DNA from: Micromonospora matsumotoense
GTDB taxonomy: Bacteria; Actinomycetota; Actinomycetes; Mycobacteriales; Micromonosporaceae
Reading direction: 5' to 3'
DNA length: 64,000 bases
Assembly (NCBI RefSeq): GCF_900091525.1
Contig: NZ_FMCU01000011.1
Span: 124,001 to 188,000 of the forward strand
Each line of letters opens with the position of its first letter. Positions within the stretch are counted from its first letter, which is position 1. The translations under genes were made by a program, and so were the position numbers. The notes under the pieces are model-generated. The model saw only the letters and a list, made by a program, of their open reading frames with translations, searched no databases and was not told where the DNA came from. Below, piece by piece: positions 62,659-64,000 of this stretch.

Positions 62659-64000
62659 TTACGGAGCGTGAGGGAGTTCGGTCTGTCCGGCCAGTGGGGC
62701 CACAGTGCGGCCAGTGCGGCCAGCTTCTGGAACGTGGCCGGACTGGCCGGAGTGTGGCCGGACTGGCCGCGCTGCCGGTTGGTCGTCACGGACGGTGAGT
62801 TGCCAGAGGGTGCGTGCGGGGAAGCCCTGGCGGGTGGTGGTGACCCCGGCGCGGGTCTTGGCGCGGCGTAGCGTCCGTTCGGCGATGCCTTCGGCGCGGG
62901 CGGCCTTGAGCACGTCGGCGCGGGTCGCTTCGCCGCCCTGTTCGGTCAGCCAGTCGCGCAGCCACGCGGCGGCGTCGTCGCGCTCGCTGCGGTCGTCCCC
63001 TTCCGCGCCGGCACCCTCGCCGAGGATGTCTCCGACCGACCGGTCCGACTCGCCGGTGATGGTCAGCTTCCCGACGAACGCCGGCCCTTCGTCGGTGGGG
63101 ATCTCGACCGACTCCACGACGTAGCGCAGCGAGGGCAGGTCCAGGGGGCCGAGGTTGTTCTTCGCCTGGCTCATGACGCACGATCCGTCTCCGGCTTCGT
63201 CGTCGCGGGCAATCGCGATCACGGCGCGGGCGACGGCCGAGAATGCCCGTGATCCGGTGATGAGGTTCAGGGCGTCCGGGCTGGCTGACTTGTTGAAGTG
63301 CGCCAGCCCGACCACCGCGCACCCGGTGCGGTCGGCCATGTTCACCAGGGGTTCCAGGGCGGTACGGAGATCCCGGTCCCGGTGGGTGTCGATTCCGGAG
63401 TGAATCAGCGACAGCAACGGGTCAGCGGCCAGCAGCGCCACGCCGAGACGGCTGATCTCCCGGCCCAGCGCCGTGCAGTCACGGGGCAGGGTCAGGGCGT
63501 CAAACCCGCCGTCGTGTTGCACGTCGACCCGGTACACCATGTCGAGATCCGCGCCGGCCGCGTAGAGGCGTGGGCCGATGGTCTGCGACCAGGAGTCTTC
63601 GGTGGCGGCGTAGATGACCGGACGCGGGGTGCCGTGGTGCCGACCGGGCAGGGTGCCCTGGGTGATCTGCGCGGTGAGCCACGCCAGGGTCAGGGACTTG
63701 CCGATGCCCTCCCGTCCGGGTATCACGGTCAGCGCGCCGGAGGGGATGCGGTTGGTCCACGTCCAGGCGACCGGTCGCATCCGGATCTGTGACGCCGGGG
63801 TCAGCAGGATCGTGCGGCCGTGCTCGGCGGGTCCGCCGGGCTCAACCTGACCGGTGCTGACCGGTTCATGGAACGGTTCACCATCCGGGGCGTGACCGGC
63901 GGCGATGCCGTCCAGACCTACCGGCGGCGGGGGCATCTCCGGGTCAGATCGGCTGAACCACTCGGCAGCGGGATCAGGTCCGCCCGTCGCTGCGCTGAAG
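62659..64000 (-). CDS. RepA-like AAA_25 ATPase, 5' end outside window
   Basis: At least 447 codons, open to the window edge. A RecA/DnaB-like ATPase core: Walker A LTVIPGREGIGKSLTLAWLT, Walker B GVALLAADPLLSLI, then CAVVGLAHFNKSASPDAL and GSRAFSAVARAVIAIARD, the AAA_25/RepA-type motifs. A C-terminal winged-helix-like segment (EGGEATRADVLKAARAEGIA ... TLRRAKTRAGV) is followed by a repetitive TGRTVAPLAGQ-type tail. An ATG at 63936 exists but the frame continues upstream without a stop, so the true start may lie outside; a primase-polymerase domain could precede it. Likely the element's replication ATPase. Confidence 0.82.
   Translation of the reverse strand, partial: FSAATGGPDPAAEWFSRSDPEMPPPPVGLDGIAAGHAPDGEPFHEPVSTGQVEPGGPAEHGRTILLTPASQIRMRPVAWTWTNRIPSGALTVIPGREGIGKSLTLAWLTAQITQGTLPGRHHGTPRPVIYAATEDSWSQTIGPRLYAAGADLDMVYRVDVQHDGGFDALTLPRDCTALGREISRLGVALLAADPLLSLIHSGIDTHRDRDLRTALEPLVNMADRTGCAVVGLAHFNKSASPDALNLITGSRAFSAVARAVIAIARDDEAGDGSCVMSQAKNNLGPLDLPSLRYVVESVEIPTDEGPAFVGKLTITGESDRSVGDILGEGAGAEGDDRSERDDAAAWLRDWLTEQGGEATRADVLKAARAEGIAERTLRRAKTRAGVTTTRQGFPARTLWQLTVRDDQPAARPVRPHSGQSGHVPEAGRTGRTVAPLAGQTELPHAP

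Larger units (their letters stand above)
59795..64000. mobile_element. Left part of an integrative element at tRNA-Ala
   Basis: From the 3' end of tRNA-Ala to the window end: integrase (59812-61095), excisionase (61609-61935) and a RepA-like ATPase (62659 to past 64000), all on the minus strand. The rep-xis-int order toward a tRNA gene is that of pSAM2-like actinomycete integrative and conjugative elements. attL should be in the tRNA 3' end; attR is outside the window. Int and rep core motifs appear intact. Confidence 0.8.

Overview
High-GC actinobacterial chromosome around the replication origin. The gene order pcnA-murJ-pseudokinase-sigM-trxB-trxA-cwlM ... parB-parA-rsmG-jag-yidC-yidD-rnpA-rpmH | dnaA-oriC-dnaN-gnd-recF-dciA ... 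gyrB-gyrA-DUF3566-tRNA-Ile-tRNA-Ala is the classic actinomycete origin block. The flanking set (DUF5318/PadR/inositol-phosphate synthase, XRE-DUF397 pairs, very GC-rich Pro/Gly-rich extensions) points to the Micromonosporaceae (Micromonospora or a close relative). The species cannot be named from the sequence alone.

Layout. 1-11.5 kb: end of the rpsF-ssb ribosomal operon, an AP endonuclease, two polytopic GT-C-type membrane proteins, a class A penicillin-binding protein, DUF5318, a PadR regulator with a near-perfect palindromic operator, and inositol-1-phosphate synthase. 11.5-18 kb: a small accessory stretch with an antitoxin/Fic-like pair whose Fic motif is destroyed, two translationally coupled Cys-containing small proteins, an XRE-DUF5753/DUF397 pair, an alkyltransferase, a Tat-exported RhiA-like protein, and an ECF sigma factor with a membrane beta-propeller partner. 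17.8-34.7 kb: NfeD/flotillin, CCA transferase, MurJ, a pseudokinase with a discoidin-like tail, sigM/anti-sigma, thioredoxin system, CwlM, GNAT, aminotransferase, D-Ala-D-Ala ligase-like, HIT-like protein. 34.7-37 kb: a 2.3-kb gene-free region with five parS-type sites and a DnaA-box cluster. 37-43.2 kb: segregation and membrane-insertion genes, all on the minus strand. 43.2-54.4 kb: dnaA, oriC, dnaN, gnd, recF, dciA, a divergently arranged MarR/OhrR locus, gyrB. 54.4-59.8 kb: gyrA interrupted by a full-length intein, DUF3566, tRNA-Ile, a DLW-39-type small protein, tRNA-Ala.

59.8-64 kb: the left part of an integrative element abutting tRNA-Ala (tyrosine integrase, excisionase, RepA-like ATPase running off the window end), resembling actinomycete integrative and conjugative elements. 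Its intergenic regions carry an unusual array of CTAG tetranucleotides with recurrent 6-, 12- and 16-bp spacings and CTAG-NN-CTAG dimers. I know of no described element it matches, and it is the best candidate here for an undescribed DNA-binding or origin system.

Functionally, the core encodes initiation (DnaA, DnaN, DciA, RecF, gyrase), origin segregation (ParA/ParB/parS), envelope growth (MurJ, PBP, CwlM, pseudokinase, YidC/YidD, Jag) and redox control (SigM, TrxA/B, OhrR-like). The accessory layers are the intein, the tRNA-Ala element and the 11.5-14.3 kb small-gene cluster.
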